Translations under genes and position numbers: made by a program
In this document: positions 24,540 through 37,400 of the stretch, piece by piece
Position numbering within the stretch: the first letter of the stretch is position 1
How the letters are laid out: every line of letters starts with the position of its first letter
The notes under the pieces: generated by a model
Databases searched by the model: none
Told to the model about the DNA's origin: nothing
What the model saw: the letters and a program-made list of their open reading frames with translations, nothing else
Assembly: GCA_051294375.1 (NCBI GenBank)
Contig: CM119269.1
Coordinates: 17,718,265 to 17,782,264 of the forward strand
Source of the DNA: Paraspadella gotoi
Taxonomy: Eukaryota > Chaetognatha
Direction of reading: 5' to 3'
DNA: 64,000 bases

Positions 24540-27500
24540 TTAAAATTCTTTCAATGACTCCGCCGCTTCTGTAGTTAAAGGGCCTCCGCAACCGGGATGG
24601 TTATTTTTATGGCGAAAGATATCGATTTCATAATCTAATCCGAAGCCGCTTTCTATTACCGTTTCAAATCCTTCTCGGGCGTTTTCTTCCATGTGATTCT
24701 CTATAGTTTTTGGATCTTTATTTTCAAAGACATTGTATTCGACGTGGTCATTCCCTCCACTCCCCGATTCTATCCCTAGCACCCTCGCCCCGCAAGCGGC
24801 CTCGAAAACGTCTGCCGCCGTCACGTAATCCACTGCTACGGGATTCCTCTTTACTTGCTTCAACGCGGCCTTCAATTCCAAAAGCAGACGACCGACCCTC
24901 GGCCGCTTCGATGGCTCCATCGCCCAGCAGCGACGCAGCATGTAGTTGATTGATTTTGGGCAACTGTCGGGCGGCGTTAGCTGATTTCCCTCGCAAACGA
25001 GATTCAAAACCTTCAGTGGAGTTGGAGAATAACGAAAGAATTATCATCGGAAAATCTACAAACGTTTGCCAAGGGTGCTCACTTCCTCGTTGGTTCTCCA
25101 GTCCCATGGACGAGCCCCGTAGGCGAAGATCTCCCAGACCGTGACTCCGAAGCTCCAGACGTCGGAAGCTAATGAGAAGCGTCGATAAAGCAAACTCTCG
25201 GGCGGCATCCAGCGAACGGGCAGGAGGTCGTTGACTTGGATCTGGTCAATGGTGGAGATTGGTCAGAGGATGCTTAACTTGTCAAATGTCTTTAAGGCTT
25301 CGAAAATCACCTTGTAATAGTCACCGCTGTGAATGTTCCTGCTCATCCCAAAATCTCCGAGTTTCACGTTTTTCCTTGAATCAACGAGACAATTCCTAGT
25401 CGCGACGTCGCGGTGGATGAACTTACGATCCGCCAAGAAGCTTAACGCCTCCGCGATTTGGCAGCAGATGTCGATCAACTCTTGCGTCGTTATCCCCGAA
25501 GCGCCCGCGGCGCCGCAACTGTTGCCAGCTGTCGTTTTTGATTCCGAATCTTTCTTGTGCCCGGACTGTCGGGCGTCGTTGCGAGTGACGCATCCTAGAA
25601 GTAAAGGCGTGTCGACTCGTGAAGACTCAGAATCGCCGGAGATTTGGTATAGGCCTTTTGTAGAGTGACGCCTATTCGAGTATTTTGGAGTTTGGGGCAA
25701 AAGAAAGTTTACTATTCGCTAAAATAAACAAGAGAACTTATATTCTATATTATGTCTACTAACTATTTTTTAACTCTAAAGTTTTTATTTAAAAAACTTT
25801 ACATCTGATAACAAGCTTTCCCTTCACCTCAATAAATCTTTACCAAAGATCTGTCTCACCTCAAAAAACTTTTTAGGTCTCCTTGATCCATATATTCAAA
25901 GACCATTAAGAAGGGGTCCACGTCAGTACAGATTCCGTACAGCTGGACGATGTTGCCGTGATTGAAGTTCGACATCATTCGAGCCTCGCGCTCGAAACTA
26001 GACCTAAAAGTTTGAGACTATATGAATAAATTTAAAAATTACTGCTTGTATAAATTTTAGTCGATTTTTAATGTTAATAATTCCGGCAATCTTTTTTCGT
26101 TTCCCGTTGTAGAAAGTGATGTTTTCATTAATTATCCTGTCCTAAATCTTAATAATACGATGGCGGGTTGCCTGTGACGCCCATTGGGATGGCTGATGGC
26201 TTTGGGGGCTTCCGACCCTTAGTGAAGCCTCCTGTCACTGACGCGGTTACCCTAGGACGGTCTCGCTTTGCCAACGCAGAGGGAAGTCGTTAGGGCTTTG
26301 TTTGGAACGCCACGCTTGTGGTGGTGTGTTTCCCCTCTGAGCCAATGGGATTGGCTGAACGACGGTGGATCTGAGGCGGTCTGAATATACCGCCACATTA
26401 TCACACTAATTTACAAACTAATATACATTATACAATATAGATGTATAACAAATATGTAAAACAATAATCATGTAATCATCCTCACTGGACATTTTCGCCT
26501 TTGAGAGTCTTAACGGCGACGTAAACTTCTTCATCGTCGATGCCATTGGCGCTTTCCTCGTCGTCGCCTCTGTCCTTCGCGACGCCCCAGCGCCGCCAGT
26601 GCTCGGCAGAGACACGACCCAAGAAGACGACGCCGAACGCACCCTCTCCGAGATCGCGGACGTGGACGATATCGTCGCGGGGAACATAGCGAGTCTCTTG
26701 AGAGGGAGATCTTTTAATTACTATCTTGGAAAATGAATAAGTCGCCGAAACCTTTTCTAGTTTCTGTAACTTTTATAGCTTTTAATTTTTATATTAAAAA
26801 AAATTATATCTATATAAAAAGTAAGTTTTTTTAATTCAAATAAATTTATTTCAATATGAAGAGAAATATCAGAGTGAGGAATAAAAAAAAGGAGGTATAT
26901 GAAAACATAGTGTTTTGAAATAAATTTTTTTTATATTTAGTTTATTTTTTAGATAAGTAACTATTTATTAATAAATTATAATTTAATACCAAAGTCAAAT
27001 GATGCATAGATCAAACCCCCTGCAGGTTATATTAAATATAAGTATAATAATATAGTAAAAAAATGATTAATATATAATAAATAATTATTTTTTAAAAAAT
27101 TATTATAAAATTAAATAGGTTTGAATTTTTATTCATCTTTTCTTTCATTAGAACTTTATACCTATTGCATTTTGACGAACAATAGCTCATTTGAATTACA
27201 AAAAGATAAATTTTTAAATTGATATTAAAAAAGTTAAAAGTTGTGGCGACCTACACTGCGACACGTATTGGATAGCTGAAATTTACAAAGATATAAAAAT
27301 AAAAAACAAAGTTTTTTAAAAGATGAAGCAATTGGTCCAAGTTCTAATAAAATCAAGAAAAGCGATCAAAAGTTATAGGACGTCAAAATCGATTGGTATA
27401 AAAAAAAAGAATTTTTTTTTTAGTCATTAAAATTAATAACTTTTTTTATTATAAAACCAATTTAGTCTAAAATATCTGTAAGTACAGGTGTCAACCATTT

Positions 27501-28407
27501 TTTACCTAAATCAAATTAAAATAAGTAAGGAAACTATATAAAAAAATAATTTTTTATCATCAGTAAAAAAAAAAGGATCATCAACTTCACCTTCAAAAAT
27601 AATTTTTTCCAGATTACATTTTCAGACTTTAAAGTATTGCTGTATTCTACTGCCTGAACCAATTAATTTTTTTATTGCACCAATCGATAGCTTTTTAAAA
27701 AATCTATACTTTTTTAAAAACATTTTTCAAAATTTAAAAAAAAAATAGTAGGGGTATTGAAAACTAACAAGTGACTATTTTTTTTTAATTCATTTTCCAA
27801 GATGGTATACTTCTTCTTATTTCGCAAAATTAACTAAGTAATCAATATTGTCTCACCGAGTATGTCTACATTCCTCCGTCCTTCCGTGTGTCCGTATATT
27901 TCATTATGGACCATGACGAGCTTTTCAGGGTCTCGATATAGAACCCCCTCGCTGATGTACTGCGACGCCGTCTTCAGCGCCGTCGAACGTCTGGTCGGAG
28001 TTCCTGTCGATGACGAAGTAAACTTGTGATTTCAATATCGAAATAGGAACTTTTTTTTCCTTATCTGCTTAGTACGTATTTCATACATATAGTAGTACAG
28101 GAGGCACCCTTTTCACCTTTGGTTGGTATTTTGTTTGATTAAACAATTTAACAAAATTGTAAATTTTTCGCTCGTGTCAAGACTGAAATCCGATAATAGA
28201 AAATGGATTGTCGGAAGGAATCGGACCGACGGGTCTTCGTCTTCGTTGTCCTTTAACGTCATCGATTCGCTCGATTTTCTTTCAAGTAACGCGATTCGTT
28301 TTCCGATGTCACCTTCCCTTCCTTCCCTTTCTTCTTCATCTCTTATGTACCATCAGATGGCTTCTTAATCTTCTTAAACTTTGTACTTTTGTCTGTCTGT
28401 CTGTCAG

Positions 28408-28499
<92 letters not shown>

Positions 28500-28729
28500 T
28501 TTTTCTTTCTTTCTAACTTTCCTTCTTTTTTTCTTTCTTTCTTTCTTCTACCTTCTGCTTCATTTTGACGCCGCTTTAATCTCCGGCGCCTTACGACGTC
28601 CACGCCGACGGAAACGACGCCAGCGACTATGATAACGACGATGACAACGATGACTACATCTTGCAGCAGGAGGCGTCTCCACTCGGCCACATCGCGGTGG
28701 TATGGCTGAGACGGGGGCGTGGCGTTAGC
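24540..28729 (-). CDS. NTRK-like: Trk-like receptor tyrosine kinase: transmembrane, juxtamembrane and kinase exons (partial)
   Basis: Seven exons in consistent phase: 28552-28729 (TM), 27857-28003, 26486-26696, 25860-26003, 25311-25671, 25083-25241, 24540-25010 (stop). The TM helix [19 protein letters not shown] is followed by RRRRLKRR. Kinase landmarks: glycine loop [14 protein letters not shown] lysine in VAVKTLK, helix-C FEREARMM, catalytic [15 protein letters not shown], then [16 protein letters not shown] and [19 protein letters not shown] and DFGMSR are Trk/MuSK/Ror hallmarks. Oddities: a long insert (about 25 residues) before the ATP lysine, a kinase insert of about 65 residues, and HSGDYY where vertebrate Trks have YSTDYY, so the first of three activation-loop tyrosines is His. 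HNEIY in the juxtamembrane sits where Trks have the NPxY Shc site. The first exon listed begins in phase 0 after a good acceptor, so this is the 3' half of a gene whose ectodomain is probably at 49602-53454. Confidence 0.85.
26155..26400. repeat. GC-rich unclassified repeat in a kinase-gene intron
   Basis: About 245 bp of markedly GC-rich sequence embedded in a 480-bp AT-rich intron of the Trk-like gene. It contains short inverted pieces, such as 'cccattgggatggctg' against 'gagccaatgggattggctg', and 'ggcggt' against 'accgcc' at the end. No splice-compatible ORF was found. It is probably a SINE or fold-back element, but I do not recognise the family. Confidence 0.35.
28406..28550 (+). repeat. 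(CTTT)n microsatellite abutting a splice donor
   Basis: About 145 bp, mostly pure CTTT units. On the minus strand this is GAAA repeat starting just after the donor of the Trk TM exon (exon ends 28552, GTAGAAG follows). The minus-strand frame stays open through the array to about 28343, so intron retention would add a long Lys/Glu/Arg tail. Confidence 0.85.
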
Positions 28730-29170
28730 CTGAAACGGAAGTGGCGGAGAGAGTACTTCATAAAACTTAAAATTTTACTTTGGAGACAGATGTTTTCTGT
28801 TCCGAACTTCTTTACAAAATATCTTTTGGTATCTCTCTTCCCCTCAAAAGAGCGCCTATTTTTCTCGGCATCCGCTTTCTACTTTTACTGCATCTCCATT
28901 TCCCAGCAATCTCTTTTCCTGGCAAATTACCTTCTTCTCCTTTACTTTTTTTTGGGGTATCTTCCTATCGTGCCAATTCGCCATGTTTTTATTCAACCTT
29001 CCTTTCTGCAACCTCCTCTCTTTTTCTACATCTCCCTTACTCTGCACCTCTCTTTCTCTCTTTATCGCCGCGTCTCATAATCTTTCCCTATGACTTCAGC
29101 GGGAGATCGGTAAACGGTTTGTGTTGGTCTCTCTTGTGACGGCGAATCGTGCTGACTGAACATTATAAAC

Positions 29171-29171
29171 A

Positions 29172-29236
<65 letters not shown>
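29171..29236 (+). repeat. (GA)n microsatellite
   Basis: A pure GA run of about 66 bp between the Trk TM exon and the ACSL promoter region. No gene was found between about 28740 and 29640 on either strand. Confidence 0.9.
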
Positions 29237-29238
<2 letters not shown>

Positions 29239-29639
29239 CGCTCCTCTTTAATTTTGACTTTACAAGGAAAATTAAGGATTGACGGTTTCTCGTCTCTTAA
29301 CCACATTCCAATTTAAACCACTTCGTTTCAAGGTTGTTGTTGTTTAAAATATGTTTTTGATTTTTTTGGGCCAGACGCCGACTATTTGTTCATCGTATTG
29401 TATCGTTTCTCTCATGACCACTTTAAAATACTGGAATATAAAAGTATAAATTAATTGAACCATGATCAAATATTCAAAATATCATTTGAATAAATACTGG
29501 TTCTTAAAGTTGAAATACGTTAATGCTACATACTGTATCCAGGAAATATAATATAGCAACGTATTCGCTTCTCCAGCATCATGCAAACGCATTTAACTTT
29601 CAGAAATGACGTAATTGTATAATGTAAATAAACTTTACA

Positions 29640-30963
29640 ATTAAAGGGGTCGCATCATTGACCAATATTCCTACCAATCAGTTGACCACCCTCTACTCAA
29701 ATCCCTTATAAAGTCACGGTTAGATAAACATTATTAACACAACACCAAACTCGATTGGCGATGATGAACCGTCCCGGGGAATGTGCTGGGTTCAATTTGA
29801 TCTAGGTTTCCTCGATCTCAGCCAATCAGATCCACGCGTCCGCGTGATTCCCAGCCAATCAAAAAGCTTCGTTTTAAAATGTTCAACCAGAGAAAACTTG
29901 GATATGGATTTCGGTGAAGATCGACGAAAAACTAACGATCGGTCGACAACTCGATGTACAGCTGAGAAAAAGTCTGGTGGAAATTATTCAGTTCATTCTA
30001 CGAAATTAGTGGAAGTGAAATTATACCGTTGCTCTGCGAATCAAAGTCAGAGAGATGAAGTACTTTTGTAAGCCCGAGTGTTTCAATCTGTTTTAATTCG
30101 AAAGAGAGAGAGAGAAAGAGAGAGAGAGTGGCTCGATTATCACGCCACACGATCGCTGTATCGAACTTTGACTTTTTCTTCGCTGCGGAGTAAGGCGCGA
30201 ATCTTTGAATGTTCACCGAAATTCACTGGCCTCACTCGAAAATCAGTTCCAGCTCAAAATCCTTCTCTCTCTCTCTCTCTCGCCCATCGGTATCATCGCG
30301 ATCTTTGGATCTGTGAATCGCGATAAGGATCGAGAAAACGAATTTCTTTTTATTTCCACGTCCGCGACTTTCCTTTTTTTTCCCTATACGATCTCCTTCG
30401 CTCGTTCGATCCACTTCTCTCCCATTTTTTTTTCGCCGCTCGCATCAGGTGAGTCGTGAGTACAAGTATTGTTTTGTTTATGTCGTGCTATTCCTGTCGT
30501 CTACTGTGTTTGGCTTAAATGGCCTTAATGTGGCGATTATTTTTTCGTTTTCGTGATTAGTTTTCCCTGGTTTCCGTTATGTCCGTATGGAGAATTTGAT
30601 AGATTAGATTTCATATTGGAATTGCTTAATGAATTGATTATACATAACAAAATAAGTAACAAAATGATAGAAGCCGGCGAATCATGACCAGATCTGAATA
30701 AGAATTCGATGAACAAATTTTAATAGCCCGAATTAGTGAATGAAAAGTCTGATGCTGTCAGTGGCGCAGAAGGGTTAGCCGAAAGGAAATCCGAAACCCA
30801 TAAATAGTCGGCCGACGTAAAGTCAAAGGGAAGAGCGTTGAATCAGAGAAAGAGAGAGCAAAAAAAGAAAGAAAGAAAGAACCAAAGAAAGAGAGTAAGT
30901 ACGAATAATAAGCAAGAGAGAAAGAAAGAAACAAAAAAAAGAAGAAGAAAACCACAAGAAAAA
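29640..30963 (+). promoter_or_regulatory. ACSL promoter and 5' leader
   Basis: Three CCAATCA boxes lie on the plus strand (about 29675, 29822 and 29855), the last two 33 bp apart and flanking a CpG-rich stretch. Downstream, a strong donor CATCAG|GTGAGTCG at 30448/30449 and a likely acceptor near 30769 indicate a spliced 5' untranslated leader before the ATG at 30964. Open frames here (29781-30071 and 30078-30459) start inside the leader, lack family resemblance and are probably not coding. Confidence 0.45.
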
Positions 30964-32030
30964 ATGAAAGGAATCCCCACCACGTCTCCCCAGTCCCCAC
31001 AGACGTCCACAATGGGCGTGGTCGGGGTCGTCGTGGGTTTCTTCGTCGCCTGGCTCGAAGTCCTCCTTCCCCTCATTCTCGGCTTCATTCTCATCGTCGT
31101 CATCGTCAACCGGTTGACGCGTCCGCCGCCCGTCACTCACGTCATTGATTACAACAACGTCTCGTTGCCGACGGGCGACGGGGATCTGTCCAGGTGGGCG
31201 ATGGCCGAGGGAAAAAGGGGTTCGTGGCTGCCATTTTGGGAGTGTCAGGGGGACCGCAGGTTTTACTGGGAGAACTAATTGTCTTGGGGATGAAGAGTTA
31301 GAATGATTTTAATTTTTTTAAATTTTAGAATGTGAATTGCGAAATATTATATTTCACGCCAGCGAATCTACCGTTTAACATGAAATAACTTTACTAAAAA
31401 TGTATAGACCATTCTTGAGTGTATTGTAACGTAATGGGAGGTTTCTCGGCTTGTTCCCACAATGTGTCTGCTTCTCGATTGTCACTTTATTTAGCACGAC
31501 TGATCAGTTATAATCGAACATGTCTTGTCCTTTATGATTCATTATTTTCATTTTTCTGGGGTAAAATGGTTTCGGTTTTATGTTTTGGTAATTTTTTTTA
31601 AAAGTAATTAGCGAAATGTCCGACCACTCAACCACCGTCGGTTTACAGGAGTGGTTAAAAACCGCGCAAAAAATCGATCAAAGTTCGTTTAAAACTTAAA
31701 TCTTACTTATGTCTTTTTAACTGTTATAATTCGGAAGCCAAATTAATCATTTCTCCAACTGAAGGTGAAGTGGGGTCCCTCGATACCCGGAGAGACGAAA
31801 AGATAAAAAAGAAAAGAGTTTTCGAGACAATTTTTTTTTTTTTTATTTGGACGAGAGTGACTGTAAAACGCTTCTCTGCCCGATGGCTGCCTGAATGTCT
31901 GTTTGGCTGACTAGCTCTTTAGATGTCTGTCTGTCAGTCCCTCCTTTTTAAAATAGGAAGAGAAAAAAAAAGAAAAAAGAAATTAAGAAAGAATGAATGA
32001 AAGAAAGAAAGAAAGAAGAGAAGAAAGAAA

Positions 32031-32063
<33 letters not shown>

Positions 32064-34384
32064 AAAGAAAGAAAGAAGGAAAGAAAGAAATACAATAAAT
32101 AAATAAATGATATAGTGTATATATAAGGCAATTTATGAAAGAAAGGATAAAATTATAAATGATTCGATGTCAAAAATGACACATAAAATTGAAGAATGAA
32201 TACATTCATTGGAAGTAACAGAGCTTCTTTATATCGTGAACCGTTTTTACGATCATTAGATTTTACTGTGATATCGCGTGAAATCGACACTAGAGGATTT
32301 TTCGAAATAGATTAAATGTGAGTACATCGACCATAAACACAGAGAGATTAGAGAGGAGAGATGAGAGAAAGAGAGAGAGAAGACAATAGACAATGGACAA
32401 TATTAATTACTTGCGGCTTTAGGCACCTTGAGGGCCTTTAAAAGCTACCTATTTCTCAAGAATATTTACAAATTGTAATTGACTTTGAAACAAAAGTGCA
32501 TCGCACTTCTAACTACACTCGGTTGAACAAACTTCATGAAACCTCTCTAATTGACAATGAACACAGATTCGCTCCTTTCCTAGTATTTCCCATCCCAGAA
32601 GTAGTTCTATCGGAGATATATTGGTTGGAATACGATTAAAGAAATTCGATCAATAATGTCATCAAAACAAATTATTAAAACGAATTATCCGAGATAGCAT
32701 TCTGTAGAAAAGTCCGCGTACATATTGCTGTAAGGGAATCATGTCTGCTGCATCTAATAAAATATCAGTAGGGGTATGGAGGTGAAATTTTGAAAAGTTC
32801 TTATGGCAAATACTGAAGCTTGTCAAAATTTTCCCAATGACATCTTGCAGCTGAAGCAAAACATGGTGATGAATACATAAATAATGAGACAACAAGACTA
32901 GAGAATAATTGGTAAAACAAGACGGTAGTTATCATTTGGTACAAATCTAGACAGGCGATTGATTGCTAAAATTTTTGATCTTGCTTTAGTAAATAGATCA
33001 TTTAAATGTAGAGTCCATGTTAATTTTTTATCTAAGTTACATCCATAAAAATTTAACTGTTTGACAAACAGGTATTTTACTACCAAAAAGAAATAGTTCT
33101 ATAGCATAATCATTATAAATATGAGTGCGAGTTAAAAGTAAGAGTTTGACTTATCGGGTAAAAGTTCTAAAAACCACTTTTTGCACCATCCTTCTAAACG
33201 ATTTAAAGTTTTTTGGAGACAAGTTACAGCCTAGCGGGATCCTTTGAGGTAGCCCAGACGGATGAATCATCTGCATATTGTGAGGCATTTTCCAAAACAT
33301 CTGTGCTGTTCCATCGCTGGAGTTGTTGTAGACTTGGTTTGGATTTTCTGTTTCGATTAGTGGAAGATCTTCTACATAGAAAGTAAAGATTTCTGGACTT
33401 AAGACGGCACCTTGTGGGGAGCCACAAATGATTTTTATGGTACGTGAAGTTTCACCTTTACTTATAACACAAAATGTTCGATCACTGATGAATGATACTA
33501 TTATTCGTAACATTTCCTTTGGAATTCCTGATTTTATTAATTTGTATTTTAGACCATCAAGCCAAATTGAGTCAAAAGCTTTTGCATAGTCGAGAGTCAC
33601 CAAAATTGTCACTCCTCTGATTTTAAATCCAAGATGAGCATCTTCTACAAGTCGTACTATGTTTTCTGGGGCAGATCGTCCTTTTTTGTAGCCTGATTGC
33701 AAATTATTCCGTTTACCTCTTAGTTCTAGCATAGATATTAAACCTGGAAGAATTATTCTTTCAAAGAGTTTCCAAGAACTGATAGTAAACTAATTGGCCT
33801 ATAGTTTCTGGATGATGTCCGCGTCTCGTCCTGGTTTTGCAATCATTCTGATGTGAGCGAGTTTCCATGATTTGGGAAAGTAGCCAATGTTTAGGCAGGC
33901 ACGGTATATGGCTAACAAGTGTTCAAGACCTTCTTTTGGCAGGTTTTTCAACATGCCATGAGTAATTCCATCTGGTCCTGCAGCTGATTTTGTTTTTAGA
34001 GATTTGATAAGTTCAACTAAATTTTTCATATTAAGATTTGATTTCATGTATTCTTTAAATTCTTCATTTGTGTGTTCTATTAAACCAGTATGGAATAAAG
34101 CTTCATTTTGTTTGACAAAACTTTCAACATGATTCGCCCACTCAATTCCATATTGTTGGACTGGACTGGTTCCAAGAATACCTTCCAATCTATCTGCAAA
34201 AATATTGAGATTGGCGGCATTGTCTTCAGCTTGAGTGCCGTCAGCTCGATAGACTAGTGCATCTGGTGGGGATGATGGCTTATAGTTTGTCATTCATTGA
34301 TTAATTTCCATTTTTTTGCGGAGTCTTTTTCTCTAGAATTTTTTTAACCTCTTTTTCATAGTAAGAATTTAAATCCTTTTTGTT

Positions 34385-34436
<52 letters not shown>

Positions 34437-37400
34437 TCTGATCAACTCTCTCTTTATCGATCCCAGAATAAGCGCTTTCTGCAAAGACGGCAAGCTCTTG
34501 GGTCTGCCTGCCTTTGATCATTGCTGGAACCTCCACCACTGTCTTCAAAGGGGATTTCGGGTCTCCGCCAATGGACCCTGTCTCGGTTACAGGTATTGGC
34601 CTTAACTTTACTGTATTATAATTTATTATTATAATCTTTAAGACATCTGAGATTTGGCGACCTGCATTATATATTTGCCCGCCCCCCCCTTTTATTGCCA
34701 GACCCGCCCCAAAAGCTCCCTATGTTTGGATCTCATACGGAAAGGTCGTGGAGAGGGCGACCAACTTCGGGGCGGGCCTCACGGCCTTGGGGATCGGCTG
34801 CGACGAGAAGACCACAGTGGGCATCAATGCAGGTGAGGAAGAAAGGGAAGGATAAGGAGAGAGGGGGTTAGGCTAAGGGTTAGGGCTAAAGCGGGGAAAG
34901 TAGAAAAGATCAAGAAAAAATAAAAAAGAGGAAAAAGAAAAATATAAAAGAAAGGAAAAAGAAAAAAAAGGACAGAGAGAAACTAACATTTAAAGGTTCT
35001 CCATCGATAGAAAACAGAATAAATGAAAAAGTAAGGAAGTTTTGATCAATCTCTGAGGGAACCGCGTGGAATGGATCATCGGAGAGCACGGGTGTTGGCG
35101 ATTCAGTCGCGTCGTCGTTCCGCTCTACGACACGCTCGGCCCCAACGCCTGCTCATACATCATCCGTCACGCCAACATCTCCACCGTCATTTGCGACACA
35201 GTTGCTAAAGGGTTGGAGATTCTCAAAGTGAGAGGCAGCTTTTAACTGAAGACGTAATGAAGTATAAATATTAAATTTTAAAAATAAAAAGCGATTTAAA
35301 CAATCTTTCGCCACCAACCACAGTTTAAAAATTTTCGATTTTATTACATATGTTTAGTAAACATTGTTTACTCATAAAAAAATTTCTTAGGGTATCAACG
35401 ATAACAAGCTTGATTTCTTCAAACACCTGATCGTTATGGACGGTCCTATCTCAGCGGAACTCAGAGCAAAGGCGGCGGAGGCCGGAGGACAGGTTTGTTT
35501 CTTTATTTCTTTATTTCTTTCTTTCTTTCTTTCTTTGTTTCTTTCTTTCTTTTTTTCTTTCTTTCTTTCTTTCTTTTTTATTTCTTTGTTTCTTTCTTTC
35601 TTTTTTCTTTCTTTCTTTCTTTCTTTCTTTCTTTATTTCTTTTTTTCTTTCTTTCTTTATTTCTTTTTTTCTTTCTTTCTTTATCACTTTTTTTCTCCGT
35701 TCTTTTTTCTTTTTACGAAATCAACCAGATGTCGCTTTTGACCTTTAAACGATCGCTGTAACTTCTGCACTTTGAGCCAGTGACGGAAACGGAAGAGTTG
35801 ACTCGAAAGTGTTGACAGTTGAATGTTGAGGGTTCGCCGCCTTGATGTTTAATGTTGAGGGTTCGCCGCCTTGATGTTTAATGTTGAGGGTTCGCCGCCT
35901 TGATGTTTAATGTTGAGGGTTCGCCGCCTTGATGTTTTATTTTAAAACTTTTTTTTTTTGGGGGTAACGCGAGTTCGATGATTTCATCTTTTAATTAGTA
36001 CACAGATGTCGGCAATTCATCTTTTTCTGGCTAAAATAAAAATATAAAATTCGTTAAATTAACAATGAAGACTCTTACTTTACTCTCATCTTCATTCTTC
36101 AGTGTGACGGTCATTGGCCACTGAACAATGACCATTGACCAGTTTAGTTAGTAGTTCCTCAGTCTCAATTATCCCCTGATCAATTCTTATAATCCTCAAG
36201 CAAGTTAACTTCATCCCCGACAACCCAACCAGGTACTCCTCTTCGCCGACGTGGAGCAACTCGGGGTGGAGTCGCCGCTTCCAGCGGTGGAGCCGTCCTC
36301 GGATAACCTGGCATTCGTCATGTACACCAGTGGAACGACGGGCGACCCTAAGGTTCGTTCATGAAAAGTGAACATCGGATTAACTAAGGTTCTTGTATTT
36401 AAGGTTACTGTAATATATATATTATGTAGATGTATATGTATATTAATTTCTTGTCAGTCACCCTGTCTTTCTTTCTATCTTCCTCCCACTCCCACACCAC
36501 TCAGGGCGCCATGATCACCCACGGCCAGTTCCTCTGCATGCTCAACGCCGTCTTCTCCAGCATCGTGGACGTTCTGAAGCCGACGCCGGAAGACTCCATC
36601 ATTTCCTACCTGCCGCTGGCCCACGGGTACGAGCAAGGGGTGTCCAACGCCCTCTTGGCTCTCGGCCTTCGCATCGGCTTCTTTTCCGGCGACATCCGGA
36701 CTTTGACGGACGACATCATGGCGCTGAAGCCGACGATGTTCCCGACGGTGCCGAGAGTACTCAACAGGATCTACGACGGAGTCATGAAAAAGGCTTCCAC
36801 GGGGAATCCGATGATGAAGGTGAGGTTGAGAGAAGGGTGATTGGCATCGGTGATAAGGAGGGTAATGTTTGCTTGGTTCAATTCTCTTTGTTTATCGTTT
36901 ACTTCCAAGGACAAAAAACGGGATGAATAATGTATGTTATGGGTTAATGAATGAAGATGAATTTCGAAACAAAGTCTTGGGGAGCAATACTCTAAAACTG
37001 TTAATATCAGTTTCTCTTTCTAAGGCCATTTCATTTGATTTTTTGTTTTCCATCGGGCAAATTTGATTTTTACTTAGTCTTAATTATAAATTAATAAAGT
37101 TATTTTCTCATTAATAAAGCTATTGTTATAAAGCTATTCTTACTCTGAAACTTGTGTCGCCCACTCTATTTTCTTAACTAATCATTCCTACAATCCAGAT
37201 CATACTCGATTGGGCCATCCAGCGCAAATACCGCGAAGTCCGCAAGGGCATCGCGCGATCGACCTCTTTCTGGGACTACGTGGCCTTCCGCCCGATTCAG
37301 CGCGCCCTAGGTGGCCGCGTCCGTGCCGTCCTCACGGGCAGCGCGCCGCTCGATCCCAAGGTCATGCAGTTTATCCGCTGCGCCACGGGGGCCTACGTCA

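Noticed and set aside
28343-28632. Lys/Glu- and Phe/Ser-rich ORFs
   Set aside because: Translations of the CTTT array; only the first part of the minus-strand frame (28552-28729) is the real Trk TM exon.
29781-30459. ORFs upstream of ACSL
   Set aside because: They lie in the CCAAT-box region and spliced leader of ACSL and have no protein-like features.
34860-34890. TTAGGG-like stretch as a telomere remnant
   Set aside because: Only two or three degenerate units, without arms or directionality; chance or simple-repeat drift is as likely.
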